A stretch of DNA of 64,000 nt. Source: Aricia agestis. Taxonomy: Eukaryota > Arthropoda > Insecta > Lepidoptera > Lycaenidae. Shown here one piece after another: positions 44,691 to 56,549 of this stretch. The DNA lies in NCBI RefSeq assembly GCF_905147365.1, contig NC_056418.1:6385262-6449261 (forward strand). Reading direction: 5' to 3'. Within the stretch, counting starts at the first letter, position 1; each line of letters opens with the position of its first letter. Made by a program: the position numbers and the translations under genes. Below the pieces are notes generated by a model. That model was not told where the DNA came from, did no database searches, and saw only the letters and a program-made list of their open reading frames with translations.

Positions 44691-44821
44691 CCTGGAGCGA
44701 TATTGTAATCAAAGCGGAGATGGCAATTACTTTGTACACAATACTAGATTTTTTATATGTATAGTTTGTATTCTGTCCTTAGGCCTTACTGTTAAACTGA
44801 GTTATTATTTTTTAATAATAA

Positions 44822-45089
44822 TAATAATATCTATGGACGCTTCACACCACGTCAGTCTGGCCCCGTGCTAAGTACCTAAAGGACTTGTGTTACAGGTACC
44901 AGACAACGGAAATATATTTAATACTTTTATACTATACATATATTTAATATTTTTATTATATCATACACATATTTAATACACATCCAGACCCGGAAACATT
45001 GAAAACTTTTTGTTCCGTTGGCGGGATTCAAACCCGCGACCCCCGGCTTGAGCTACCAACGCGCTCACCATTGAGCCACAGAAGTCGTC
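44822..45089 (-). mobile_element. tRNA-derived SINE, family S2, inverted copy
   Basis: On the - strand it has TGGCTCAATGG and GGTTTGAATCC as A- and B-boxes, then CCGCCAACGGAACAAAAAGT, ending GTGTGAAGCGTCCATAGATA. It matches 29218-29490. Confidence 0.8.
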
Positions 45090-45325
45090 TAATTCCAGTT
45101 ATTACGCGAGCGATGACCAGGATTCGGTTAACCGCGAACAAAGCTCGGCCATATAAATATACGAGTACAACAACCGCAGAAGAACCATTTTATTTAAACA
45201 TTTTTACGGTTGCACGTTTACAAAGTAGTGTTGCAGATTGCAATGTTTAAATATGGACGATATTTAGGAGGAAAAGTAAACAAAATTATCCGTATCTTCA
45301 TTTCTTTGTTACATTCACCGTTTTT

Positions 45326-45775
45326 AGGGTTCCGTACCCAAAGGGTAAAAACGGGACCCTATTACCACAGCTATTACTAAGACTTCGGTGTCTGTCCGTC
45401 TGTCTGTCTCCAGGCTGTATCTCAAGAACTTGAGACTTCTGAAATTTTCACAGATTATGTATACTTATCTGTTGCCGCTATAACAACAAATACTAAAACC
45501 AAAATAAAATTAGTATTTAAGGTGGGCTCCCATTCAATAAACATGATTTTTTGGCCTTTTTTGCTCGTTATCAATAACCGCAACAGGTAGGCACTTGAAA
45601 TATTTACAAAGTCCTCAATTATATTTTTACTTTAATAAGTAATAATAAAATTTGAATTTAATTATTAATTAAGGGGGGCTCCCATACAAAAAACACAATT
45701 TTTTTGCCTAAATTTTGCTATATAATGGTACGAAATCCTTCGTACGCGAGTCCAACTCGCACTTGGCCGAATTTT
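45326..45775 (+). repeat. Dispersed repeat family A, longest copy
   Basis: It runs from TAGGGTTCCGTACCCAAAGG through GTCTGTCCGTCTGTCTGTCT and GGGGGGCTCCCATACAAAAA to GAGTCCAACTCGCACTTGGC. About 450 bp. Confidence 0.7.
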
Positions 45776-45924
45776 TGTTATATTTTTGGACCTATTGAAA
45801 TTGTTTATATCATAATATTCATTCTTATTTTTTAGAGTTCTGTGGATACTGTTCGTACAGTAGGGGGAATGTACGGCGTATAACTTTGAAAACTTATTTC
45901 TCAGTCTTCTCACTAATAACTTAA

Positions 45925-45994
45925 GGCTGGTTTTATCGCTTCGAACGCGCGCGCTCCAACGGCTCTGCCGAAACGCTTAGCGATAAAACCAGCC
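45925..45994. mobile_element. 70-bp PIF/Harbinger-like micro-MITE
   Basis: The ends are GGCTGGTTTTATCGCTTCG / CGCTTAGCGATAAAACCAGCC (allowing a short interruption), with TAA at 45922-45924 and 45995-45997. Confidence 0.75.
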
Positions 45995-46117
45995 TAAGAC
46001 ATTAGTAAGCCTTCGACCGTACGTTCTTGGTAATGCACGTTCATATTTTCAAATCTCGTTTTGCAGCGTAAAGAGAACAAACTCGTGTGCTTGTTTACAA
46101 TCTGTGACGAGTTAATT

Positions 46118-46366
46118 CTATTTGCATGTGAATAAAATATTAAAGGAGCACCGCCTAGCAATTGCGGATAATTTCGCTGGTAACGGTCCGCGTGCAGACC
46201 GTTCAGAATCATTTTCCCCCACACATAACCTTGTTCCGACACCACAAGGATCATTTTTACACTCGCTGCGAGGTAGTTTATCTTTGAACGGACCGTAATT
46301 ATTGTTCTCACAGTGCCAGCTCCGAGAATACCAAATAAGACTAGCCGCTACTTCATAGAACTTCAT
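46118..46366 (-). pseudogene. Possible broken cysteine-containing secreted peptide (uncertain)
   Basis: Not recognised. The frame from 46366 reads ENNNYGPFKDKLPRSECKND then PCGVGTRLCVGENDSE. A signal-peptide-like stretch RLVLFGILGAGTV lies in the neighbouring frame just upstream, behind a TAG. If real, it is a gene with a stop and a frameshift, or an exon with unseen splicing. Confidence 0.18.
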
Positions 46367-47045
46367 AACAACTGACTTTTATACATAGAAGGTAATTTGT
46401 CTAAGTATTTCCGTATTGCCTTCGACTCGCCATAGTACAGTTCCGCTAATCTACTTAGCCTGGAAACGAGAATTCATAGCGGTCGCGTTAACGTTTCAAT
46501 TTTGTTCAAAAGTCACGTATGCGTTTGAGTTGATTACCTTTACAAACGTTCTAAAAAACATTACAAAAAACTTATACGTCATAAATTGGAGCCCATTGTT
46601 GCAAAAGAAAATAGATTTCATCTTGGTCAAAAATTGTCCAAAATGCCGAATACCAACATGTAAAGGGATAGCCTGATGAGCAAGAGGTGTAATCGCCGCT
46701 ACAAACACTCCTCTGGGCATTAGTGGTTTGTGAAATAAATGGAGAGGTGTAGCAAACGCGTTCTCAACCATATCTCTATGTGTCCGTCTTTGCTGTGCTG
46801 CTAACTAAATCCTCGTGCTTGCAAGCCTATTTGTACGCTTATCTCAACTTTTTTCTAAAAAATCTTTGACGTAGGTACAAATTCTAAATCTCTACCTTGA
46901 TCTTTATAATAATAGAATTCTGCATGTGAATGGCGTGTACGTATTGTGAAGGGGCAAAGCGGCGCCAGACGGACCGAGATACCAGGGGTCCTGGCCCTGA
47001 CCTCAACAAACCCTAACAGCTAACTGCATATCTAAAAAACATCAC

Positions 47046-47071
47046 AACCTAACCTAACCTAACCTAACCTA
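47046..47071 (-). repeat. (TTAGG)5 telomere-like repeat
   Basis: Five exact AACCT units followed by AA. TTAGG is the usual insect telomere repeat. Here it is a short interstitial run. Confidence 0.85.
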
Positions 47072-47096
47072 AAATTTAATGGTAAAACATACGTAA

Positions 47097-47365
47097 CATG
47101 CCAAATTAAAAATTGACAAGTTAGTAGATGAAATTGACAGAAAATTAACAATAATAATTGTTAACGCAGATTAAAAATTGACGATGCCAAATTGAAAAAC
47201 TGGCAGCAATAAATTCAGACTTAAGAATGCATTTCTTCGTTTGCGACAATGCCGAATTAAAGTTGACAACAAAATTACACAATACAAAATTGAAGATAAC
47301 AATGTCAAATTAAAAATCTATCATGGCAAATTTAGAAATTGACAATGCCAAATTAAAATGACTCA
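47097..47365. repeat. Degenerate minisatellite (AATGCCAAATTAAAAATTGAC)
   Basis: Words such as ATGCCAAATTAAAAATTGAC, ATGCCAAATTGAAAAA and ATGTCAAATTAAAAAT recur at irregular 20 to 40 base intervals. Confidence 0.55.
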
Positions 47366-47610
47366 TTTAAGTTTACAAATATGTAGGTACAGCACAAAGA
47401 TGTAATTCCGATAAATCTCAACTACTAATAGTTGTTGTGTTAAGATCGCTTAGTTAAATTGAGATAACACGAAAATTACAATAGATAACATTTACTAACA
47501 AATCTTTGCTTCCATGGCTTAATATTTGAACAAGATTGATATCTGAATTTAGATTCGATCTGAAATCTTAGTAGTTATCACCATTTAATTTGCAGTAAGC
47601 ACGTCATGGT

Positions 47611-48569
47611 TAGGGAATGCAATCTCGTTCTCGCGAGATCTCGGCCTTTTTTAGCGAGATTGATCTCGGACGAAAAAATGCGAGATCTCGCGATTTTGAC
47701 GAGATTGCACTTAAGCGTAAAAAAGACTTATTCGAAGCGCGGACTGACACGGACGGAGTTGCGATCACGGAGTAAAAACAAAGAGGAGCTGGCCTAAGCA
47801 ACTGTGCACTGTGATTTTCAACTAGGTCCTGAATTTTGACTTCTCGTTGTTTTGTTAGTTACAAAAGAACTGTTTTATTACCAAAATATTTGTGTTTGAT
47901 AGTGTAATATTTTATAATTATGGACGTCACGTTATCGTGGACGCCGGCTTCCACGATAAAACGTTGGGTACGTTCAATGCCCTTTTGATTTACGCACCGC
48001 GGACGTTTTATGCGGTTCAGAAGTGTAGACGTCGTGATGACCTCGTTAACGCTAACGTGCACGTTAAAAAGTTATCGTCGACGGAAATTTAAAAACGTCT
48101 TCATGTATGGAAATATATGAATATATTTCCATACATTGTACTTCCCTATGTTATCGTTTTACCGCGGACGTACACGATATTACCGCCACGTCCAAAATTA
48201 TACAAGCGCACATTAGAAGAGAAGACTGGTTGTTTCTTTCATTTGTTATTTGATAGATAGTAGATACGTACTTATATCAAAGTTTACTACTTAAAAATTA
48301 TAGACAGATACGACAAACAATGTTTGATGCATAAAATTCAATTGAAAAAATTCGTGAAAATGAATGTTAATCTTATAATACTTATAATATTTATTACTTT
48401 TTTTTCGTAATTTATAATCACAATGTTTGAAACATTGTGATTATTTGCAAAAAAACCACCAAACTGCTAATCTCGCGAGATCTCGAAATTGGCGAGATCT
48501 CGCGGTATTGTATTCATAAAGTCGCGGGATCTCGCTTGAGCCCCAATCTCGCGAGATTTGCATTCCCTA
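47611..48569. mobile_element. Non-autonomous hAT element with perfect 8-bp duplication
   Basis: The ends are TAGGGAATGCAATCTCG and, reversed, TAGGGAATGCAAATCTCG. GTCATGGT flanks the element exactly at 47603-47610 and 48570-48577. GCGAGATCTCGC-type palindromes cluster within about 110 bp of both ends only. These resemble subterminal transposase-binding repeats. The 959-bp interior has no transposase. Confidence 0.88.
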
Positions 48570-50474
48570 GTCATGGTAAAATACATAATATGATAAAATA
48601 AAATATTAAGTATGTGTGACATTAATTACATTCAATTGATTATACGACTGTATTCTGTAGAGGCATTTCACGTACTACCGGAAAGATAGCCTAGATCTTT
48701 CACTAGCATTGGCCTGAAAAAACAAACGCATTACTCGATAAACATAGATAAAAAGCAAATATTGCATTGAATAAACATATTTCGCCATATTTACAATACG
48801 GCGTATTTGCAATAAATTGCAACATTTTAAATAAAACATTTACATAAGTATTATTAAATACTTAAACGTTTTCCACCCAAAGCGATTTATCATAGCAAAT
48901 ATAAAGTATAATATACAGAAGCTGGACCGTTATTGATAATGCTAATCAACAATTTAACTCGCCACTATTAATCATTGTTGGATTAATAATCAATAATAAT
49001 AGAATGATAATAACATACTCCGGTGGATACTATTATAATAATTAATGAGTGGACACACCTTTTATAGGCCACTTTGTTCTTATTGGCGTTTAAAATAACG
49101 CCTACTACCGACTACGGAAATACTACGGAGTACGGACTCATAGTCTCTACCCAACGCTTTTGATGATGAATATGCAAAGACAAATACTTTAAATATTTTT
49201 TTGTTGCATTTAGTCTTCCATAATACGATATTGAGTCCACTGCAACAATGGCTACTGGTTCAGGCTTGACTACATATACAGCTCATTACACGATTAAAAT
49301 ATTTCACAGATTTGCAGCAAACAATAATCAAAAGCTATGAAAAAATATTGAATAAGGCACTAGCGGCGTTCTTGTTTAGTCTATTCCCACATAAAGTAAT
49401 GAAATAATGGTGACGTGTCAAAAATATATGGGATATGATACATCATGGCGCCTGCAATGCGTTTTGTCAATTATCACATAGATTTTTGTCACCTATAGCA
49501 CAATAAACTTCGCTATTGAAACTGGCGAATGCATTTTGACTAAGCAATCAGCTTTGATTTCACCATAATTGTTGATGGCAAAGGCTGGTTCTTCTTCATA
49601 AGTAAATATTATAGGCAGAGATCTAGAGAACGGTCTTCGAAATTTTAAAGTCAGGAAAAGCGCCATCCATAGTACCATAATTCAAAACACTTTAATTCAC
49701 CGCAATAAATAATTTGCACTATGATTATAAACTATGTTTAAGTATGATTGACCAATGCCATAAAATGCTGATTTTCTAATTATTTCTATATTGTTTATTG
49801 CAGGTACCAATTAGTGAACCAATTAGATATAAAATTCTCGTGACACAGTGTTTGTCACAGATCTGTCTCGATATGGTTTGATAGATAAATAAGAATAGAA
49901 ATAGAGGATAGAGAATTTGTAGAGTTAGGTGGAAATTACAGAGGATAGTTGTAGGTAGCGGTGCAAGTTAGTAAATGCAGTTTACCCGTAAGTTATTATA
50001 GGTCGATGAATATAAAATGTAATTTATAACACACATATTATATTTAACAAATTAAGCTCCAGTTTCTTTATTCAATTTTATTTATTCAACAGCGTTGTCC
50101 GTAGGTTACCGATGAGTTTTCCAAATCCACAATTCCATAAATGTTCCTGTCAAAATTTTCAGGAACATTCAGAAACGGGCATAGGCACTATATTGATTTT
50201 ATTGTGGTCAATGGTCATATCACCACAGAACAAGCGGGTAGGTAGGTACCAGATTTATTACCAATAGAAGAAATATTTACTGATTATGACCTATGTTATG
50301 CATTGTATTTGAATTTATTACTGCCTAAGGCAATAGGTATATTGTGCACGCAAATTGGAATGCAACGACAGAATGACCGTATCTTTTAAATCTTAACTAG
50401 AACTTAGCTTTGAGTGGGCAGCATGTAATAATCAAAGGGATAATACCTTTAATTAGCTTGTCCCTTATATTAAA

Positions 50475-50655
50475 TTCACTGTGAAAGTAGCAGCGCTGAA
50501 ATAGCATTTTTGGTGATTTGTATGGTCATGCGTCCCTGCGTCATGAGTTTGTTGAAAAAAAAAGTTAAGCTTTCAGCGCTGCTACTTTTACAGTGAAATC
50601 TATACAGGGACTCATACACACCCCAAAGTATTATCACTAAGTTTTGTAACACGTT
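50475..50655. repeat. Long hairpin element H, diverged copy
   Basis: TTCACTGTGAAAGTAGCAGC and the mirrored GCAGCGCTGAAA / TTTCAGCGCTGC words are retained. The outer arms are partly lost, and the right side keeps CAAAGTATTATCACT. Confidence 0.65.
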
Positions 50656-51264
50656 GTATATTGACAACAATAATGTGTATGATAAATACTATGAAGGAAT
50701 GTTATATCAATTGCAAAAATGCATAAATATTTTAATTGAGCAGCATTAGAGCTAGACGTTAATTGATCGTGATTGTTAGTCTTTGTTAAATTAAACTAAA
50801 CGTAATGATTTTGATTATAAAACACACATTTGTGTGCATTGTCATAAAATGTAAGCTCATCAATTAGTAGGCTGGTGTGGTAATAGCCTTAGGATCAGTT
50901 CACATGGAAACGAGACGAGACGCGCATCGATTCATCGCGTTTGGATTTGTACTAGACTTTAAGGCTAGTGGTGAAATTAACGATTTGAAATATGATGATA
51001 AATATTGATTTGAAAATTTGTAATAAGAGTTAACTAATAACATTGAAATATTTCTAGAATTTTTCAGTAAAAAAAATACTCTACACCCAGATTTTTTTGC
51101 CCAAAATCTAGCTTTACACTTTTTTATTTTAATTTATAAATTACTAACAGTTGTTCTTTTTGCTCATGTTCAACAATAGAAGATATTACTGCATTGGTAT
51201 CACGCAAGACAGTTCCATAGACATTGGAAAATATAAAAGTTTTGTTCGACGTTTGATTACGTTT

Positions 51265-51628
51265 CTGTCAATCTATACTAATATTATAAAGCGGAAGAGT
51301 TTGTTTGTTTGTTTGAAAGCGCTAATCTCAGGAACTACTGGTCCGATTTTAAAAATTATTTTAGTGTTAGATAGTCCATTTATCGAGGAAGGCTATAGGC
51401 TATATTTTATCACGCTAAGACTGATAGAAGCGAAAAAATAGAGAAAAATGTGGAAAAAAAACTGGGGAAATTATTTGAAAGGGCTTATCTCACGAACTAC
51501 TGGAGCAATTTTTATGTTATTTAGCACATACTATAAGAAGTAGACCACGTGAAGGATCATAGGCTATTTTTTGTGGACTAACTTGTCTGTGAAATTTACG
51601 CGGGCGAAGCCGCGCGGAACATCTAGTT
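51265..51628 (-). repeat. LINE tail with TTTGTTTGTTTG motif
   Basis: It reads AAGCGGAAGAGTTTGTTTGT, GGAACTACTGGTCCGATTTT and CGCGGGCGAAGCCGCGCGGA. This is a widespread insect LINE 3'-end type. Confidence 0.6.
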
Positions 51629-51632
51629 ACTT

Positions 51633-51700
51633 ACGTCATAATATTAGAAATTAGAATACTAGACTCTAGTATTCTAATTTCTAATATTATGTTATGACGT
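51633..51700. repeat. Near-perfect 68-bp palindrome
   Basis: ACGTCATAATATTAGAAATT and AGAATACTAG are mirrored by CTAGTATTCT and AATTTCTAATATTATG ... GACGT. It immediately follows the LINE tail. Confidence 0.75.
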
Positions 51701-52402
51701 GTGCAACATGTCGGATTTTGGTCGGATTATTTACTGTATATATGCTAGTAGTACCCTCTGTTCTGCTGATAATATTCCCTATTACAAGTCAATCTATCGA
51801 GAAAAGAGCCCGTATATCTAAAGGATTTTAACATAAATTTATTCGCTGGCTAACGTTATTTATGTAGAAGTAAAGATCAACATTATAATCACGGTATATA
51901 TTCAACTAAACCATGACTTTATCAATTTCAAGTTTAGAGGAAATACGACAAATACACGTATTACACGGCAACACACAGAGATGTTCCAATGTCAGTAAAA
52001 ATATTAAAATGAAGAAGACAAAAAATTGGAAACAATACCACAGAATAGATAATAGTACAAGTAACATAATTATTACTATTTGTCATGAAACTATAAAAGT
52101 CTAATATAGCTTTGGTCTTTAAAATCATTTAATCCAAATCACCCAAAAATATTTGCATAATATAAGCCAACAAGTTAACAGAGAGCTAACTTTCACATAA
52201 TCTGCATCTAACTCAAAATGGCCTGATATGGAATATCTCGCAAAGGACAGAGGGCGCTACTAGCACAGTAAATCCGACCAAAATCCGACATGTCGCACAT
52301 GTCATATCACATAAACATTGTCAAACGATTAACAAAACTTTTTATTTACTGTCTATGCTGGTGGTGCCTCTAGCGTGAAAACATTGCAGTAATAATATAT
52401 CC

Positions 52403-53035
52403 TACTAGATAACGCCCGCAATGGGGATTGTCCATTTTTTTTTTAATTTTGCTCATTACAACATTTCGAGGAATAAGGTCAGTGATCGTTTTTCTGTATA
52501 TAAACGAAAAAAATACCCATTAGTTACTTATATTTTTGAACAAATACGTTTAACCTTTGTTTGACCTTCAATGGCGTTAAATTAGCAATAAATTCGACCA
52601 ACATTACGTTTCGAACTTTTTTTAAGCTTCTCGTATCAGCTTTCACATAATGAAAACTTGCATTTGACGAACCAGCCATTATAAATAAGATTGAAAGGAA
52701 ATTTAAAACATATGCAGAGGTCAATTGGCGGCCGATGATGACGTCAGAGCGATACTTTAAAAATTTATTGAGAAAGAACTAGCCAATGAATTTCAAAATT
52801 ATTTAATTTATATTCTTAAAATACCCTATTTTAACGAAAAAAAATATAAAAAGTACATGTGATTTTTTTTGGACAATGCCCATTATCGCGCAGGAACCGT
52901 ACATTTTTCCGGGATAAAAAGTATCCTATGTGCCTTCTCGGGACTCAAAGTGTCCCCATACCAAATAGCAAAATCTGTTCAGCGGTTTAGGCATGAAGAG
53001 GTAACAGACAGACACACTTTCGTATATAATAAGTA
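52403..53035 (+). repeat. RTE-like LINE tail split by element D
   Basis: ACTAGATAACGCCCGCA before 52421 and ATCGCGCAGGAACCGTACAT after 52883 are two halves of one LINE tail. It ends near TTTCGTATATAATAAGTATG. Confidence 0.65.
52422..52882. mobile_element. MITE-like element D, copy 2
   Basis: The ends are TGGGGATTGTCCATTTTTTT / TTTTTTGGACAATGCCCA. It is 461 bp and inserted in a LINE tail. Its - strand ORF is very similar to that of copy 1. Confidence 0.75.
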
Positions 53036-54385
53036 TGTATTTGCATTCAAATAATTTACAATTTCGCAGAAAATAGTCGCCACGGCTGTACTTGTTCACA
53101 GAGGGCAGAGGTTCGCTGTAATTGCAAACCGCGATTGATTGGAATCGGTATTAATTGTATATTTTACTTCACGAACTATCAATTTATGGCTATGCTAACT
53201 CAAAATTTAATATTTGCACATTTACATATTCTGTATTTCATCGAGCAAATGTCTACGGAAAATAGGATTTGAAATTATGAATTGCATAGTAGAGGTGTAG
53301 AGATATATCTTATAAAACGTATGCAGGAATTATAGCTAATCAATTTACCTTAAAAACGAAAACAGAAGGCACATATTATGCCACATAACTTATAAAAATA
53401 TTTACACTAATACAATACGCTAATAGTCTATACAATGTCCTCGTCTGATACATTGGAAAAGTTGCTCGAGAGACTATGTCAAAGCATTGTACAGTATTCC
53501 AAAAATTAATAATGCGCATGAATGACCGTCAATAATGACCGTGCTACAAAAGCTACAGGAATATCACGACGAACTTTGACTAATAATACATGTATCTTAA
53601 ACGCAATGCAATTAGAAAATGCAATATCGTCTACCGTCGCTCTGGATATACGACCGTTGCCGAAAATTTTCGTAAATTTCTATGCGAATTATCACTTTGG
53701 GAGCACTGTATATAGGCTTATGAATTGCAACTTTTTATTAGCAAAGTATATTAAATTAAAGTCTATGAAGAAGCTACTAACACCTTTTTAACTAAATAAA
53801 ATATCAACAACAGTATAAATATTTTTAAGTCGATATGTTTACAAGCAGCAGAGCTACGAGATAAATCTATCAACGCTCCACCGCTCTCAGACGTTCCAAG
53901 TTTAAATATTTATGAGTTCCTCTCATCAGCTAGGTGCACTAACGGGTGTGCGCCATTCTGTTTATGTATATTACTTTGTAGTCGAAGTTTACTCTTTGAT
54001 TTGTGAATCTAGACACTATATTATAATACTAGCTATTTGACCGAGCTTTGCTGAATAAAATGACATTTTCTAAAAATGATTCCTAGCTAGATCGATTTAT
54101 CGCCCCCGAGACAAGAATATATACAAGAATTGCTCGTTGCTCGTTTAAAGATATAAGATACGCACGGGGGTAGAACTTTTACGAGGAATTTGGGGTTAAA
54201 ACCTATATTTTCGTTGCTGATTACTTAGACTCTTAAGTAAATAACAATCTTCTGTGTAGACTCTCTTAAAACTTAAGAGTATAGATGGTTTTTACAGAAG
54301 ATTATAGAAAGAGTTTATTACAGTTAAGAAACGAAAGCAGGTAATTAGTATTTCCTAAGACTGGAGTTAGACAAAATAATTTTTT

Positions 54386-54727
54386 AACGTGGGAGAGCCA
54401 TGCTTCGGCACGAATGGGCCGGGTCGACCGGAGAGATACCACGTCCTCACAGAAAACCGGCGTGAAACAAACTTCCGCTGTGTTTCGCCGAGTAAGTGAG
54501 TTTACCGGAGGCCCAATCCCCTACCCTTTTCCTTTCCCTACCCTCCCCTATTTCCTTCCGTACCCTCCCCTATTCCCTTCCCTACTCTCCCCTATTACCC
54601 CTTAGAAGGCCGGCAACGCACCTGCAGCTCTTCTGATGCTGCGAGTGTCCATGGGCGACGGAAGTTGCTTTCCATCAGGTGACCCGTTTGCTCGTTTGCC
54701 CCCTTATTTCATAAAAAAAAAAAAAAA
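54386..54727 (+). mobile_element. SINE-like repeat L, full length
   Basis: It starts AACGTGGGAGAGCCATGCTT, has an expanded CCCTACCCTCCCCTATTCC region, then GGCCGGCAACGCACCTGCAG, and ends in a run of A bases. Confidence 0.8.
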
Positions 54728-55084
54728 CAACCATGAGGTTGTCAATACTTTCAAGGTTGTATACGCTACGTCAAAAATAGGCTGCAGAGCAGGGCTGGCA
54801 AAATATTATGCGAAAATTATAAAAAGCTATTAAAAAAACATCATGCTAAGGACATCACAATCTAATAATAAAAAGACTTATTTTTTGTTATGCAAGCGGA
54901 TAAAATATGAAGTTATTTAATTCAACGTTTTCCTAAGCAAACTTTAAATTATATTCAAAATATTATGCAATTTTATGTTACATAATTAACAATGCCATAT
55001 ACTCGTACTAGCATTATTTGCTTCATTTTCAATTGCATGTTTTGTTTTGCATCATTACTTGCTATGGCTCATAAAACTTTCGCA

Positions 55085-55995
55085 TTTATATTTGTCTGTT
55101 TAACATTTCGCCATTCCTGTACAAACGACCGCAGCTTATGAGTGCAGCATTCTATTGTTCAGATGCTCGGCGCCAGCACTTACTTTAATAGCTTGTCCCC
55201 CTTGTATCTCAACTGTTATAGCTCTTTAATCTTCGTTTGTTTCTGCATATTTAAATGCTGTTACTTTCATATATTCTATCTGTCTGTGCAATATTCTGGT
55301 AAGTTTTAAAACTTTCACATTTATCTGTTTGTACAATATTCTCATATCCGTGTACACTGTACAAGCGTTGTTATTAAGACGAACATTAGCATAGCACTAT
55401 ATCGTTCAGAAACTAAGCGTTATCTTAGTAGTACAATGTCATCTGCTATCCATAAAATTTTGAAAATCCGTACAATATTCTGTCATCCCTGTGCAAACGT
55501 TATGATTAACTGGAACATTAGCATAGCATTTCGTTGTTCAGAAACTTGGTGTCATCTTATTAGCATGTCCTTTTTTGCATTTTCTAGTAGCCATAAAAAC
55601 TTTTATAATCTATACAGTATTCTGTTATCCCTGTACAAACGTTATGATCATATGTGGTATACCATTCTATTGTTCGGAAACTTGACTTTATCTCATTAAT
55701 GGCATGTCCTTTTTCTTCCTTTGCATCATCTTCCGCCCATAAAACTTTTAAAATCATTACAATATTCTGCCATCCCTGTACAAACATTATGATCGAGTGT
55801 GGACATTAGCATACCATTCCATTGTTTAGAAACTTGGCATCATCTCATTCATAGCATATCGTCTTGCTTAGCATTTTCTACTACCTATAAAACTTTCAAA
55901 ATCTGTACAATTTTCTGCCATCCCTGCTCAAACGTTATGATCAAGTGTGGACATTAGCATACCATTCCATTGTTCAGAAACTTGGCGCCAGCACT
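55085..55995. repeat. Diverged tandem array, monomer about 141-147 bp
   Basis: CATCCCTG-like words recur at 55343, 55484, 55625, 55771 and 55918. Each is followed by CAAACGTTATGATC, ACATTAGCATA, CATTCCATTGTTCAGAAACT and CATAAAACTTT in the same order. The array has four to six monomers, bounded on both sides by GGCGCCAGCACTTACT. Confidence 0.75.
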
Positions 55996-56411
55996 TACTG
56001 CTCCATACGTAATTGTGTGTCCGCTTGTTTCTGCATCTTTAGCTGCAGTGAACGTATGCGGCGCTTTAAACCGTAATAATTCATGAGCCGGCCGCGTGTT
56101 TAGAATACTACAGTGTTGTAAAAAAGACAAGGTGTGCATTGAAATGAATAATTATGTGCGAAGTAAAAAGATGTTGGCTTTCCTTGAACAGTTTTATGAC
56201 TTAGAGAAAAATATGGATGCATAAACCTAAGATATGAGCATGATTTTTACTTAACTGCACCAGGGTTTTATACACGCTCGAATCTGCATTACAGCTCGTA
56301 ATTCTTACCAATTGATTGCCTTCAGTCATCACCATAATTTTACAATAGAAATCATTTACAATGCAGCAATCAGGTTTCTTTTGATAAATATACCAATTTC
56401 TATCACCTTAA

Positions 56412-56549
56412 GGGCCTGTTTCACCACTTCCTGATTAGTATCGAATAAGCTATCCAACAATTAACTTGACAGATCAAGTATGGAGAATCTGTCAAAAAAG
56501 TTGTGAATAGCCTATTGGGCACTTTATCAGAAAGTGGTGAAACAGGCCC
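56412..56549. mobile_element. MITE G, copy 5
   Basis: The ends are GGGCCTGTTTCACCACTTCC / GTGGTGAAACAGGCCC, flanked by TAA at 56409-56411 and 56550-56552. 138 bp. Confidence 0.85.

Larger units (their letters stand above)
38864..47610. other. Gene-poor region between two hAT-like elements
   Basis: AT-rich, with a GC-richer patch at about 40440-41040. It contains a possible small gene (39301-39895), a possible exon (42675-42872), a LINE 3' end (43405-43804), an inverted repeat (44547-44690), a SINE (44822-45089), repeat A (45326-45775), a micro-MITE (45925-45994) and TTAGG-like repeats (47046-47071). Confidence 0.5.

Noticed and set aside
44999..45250. 83-codon + strand frame
   Set aside because: It starts inside the inverted SINE S2 and reads its tRNA-like head.
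54414..54605. Proline-rich open frame PYPFPFPTLPYF
   Set aside because: It is a reading of the CCCTACCC tract of SINE-like repeat L; the same occurs at 61012-61251.
55436..55787. Open frames in both strands
   Set aside because: They are readings of the 145-bp tandem array.
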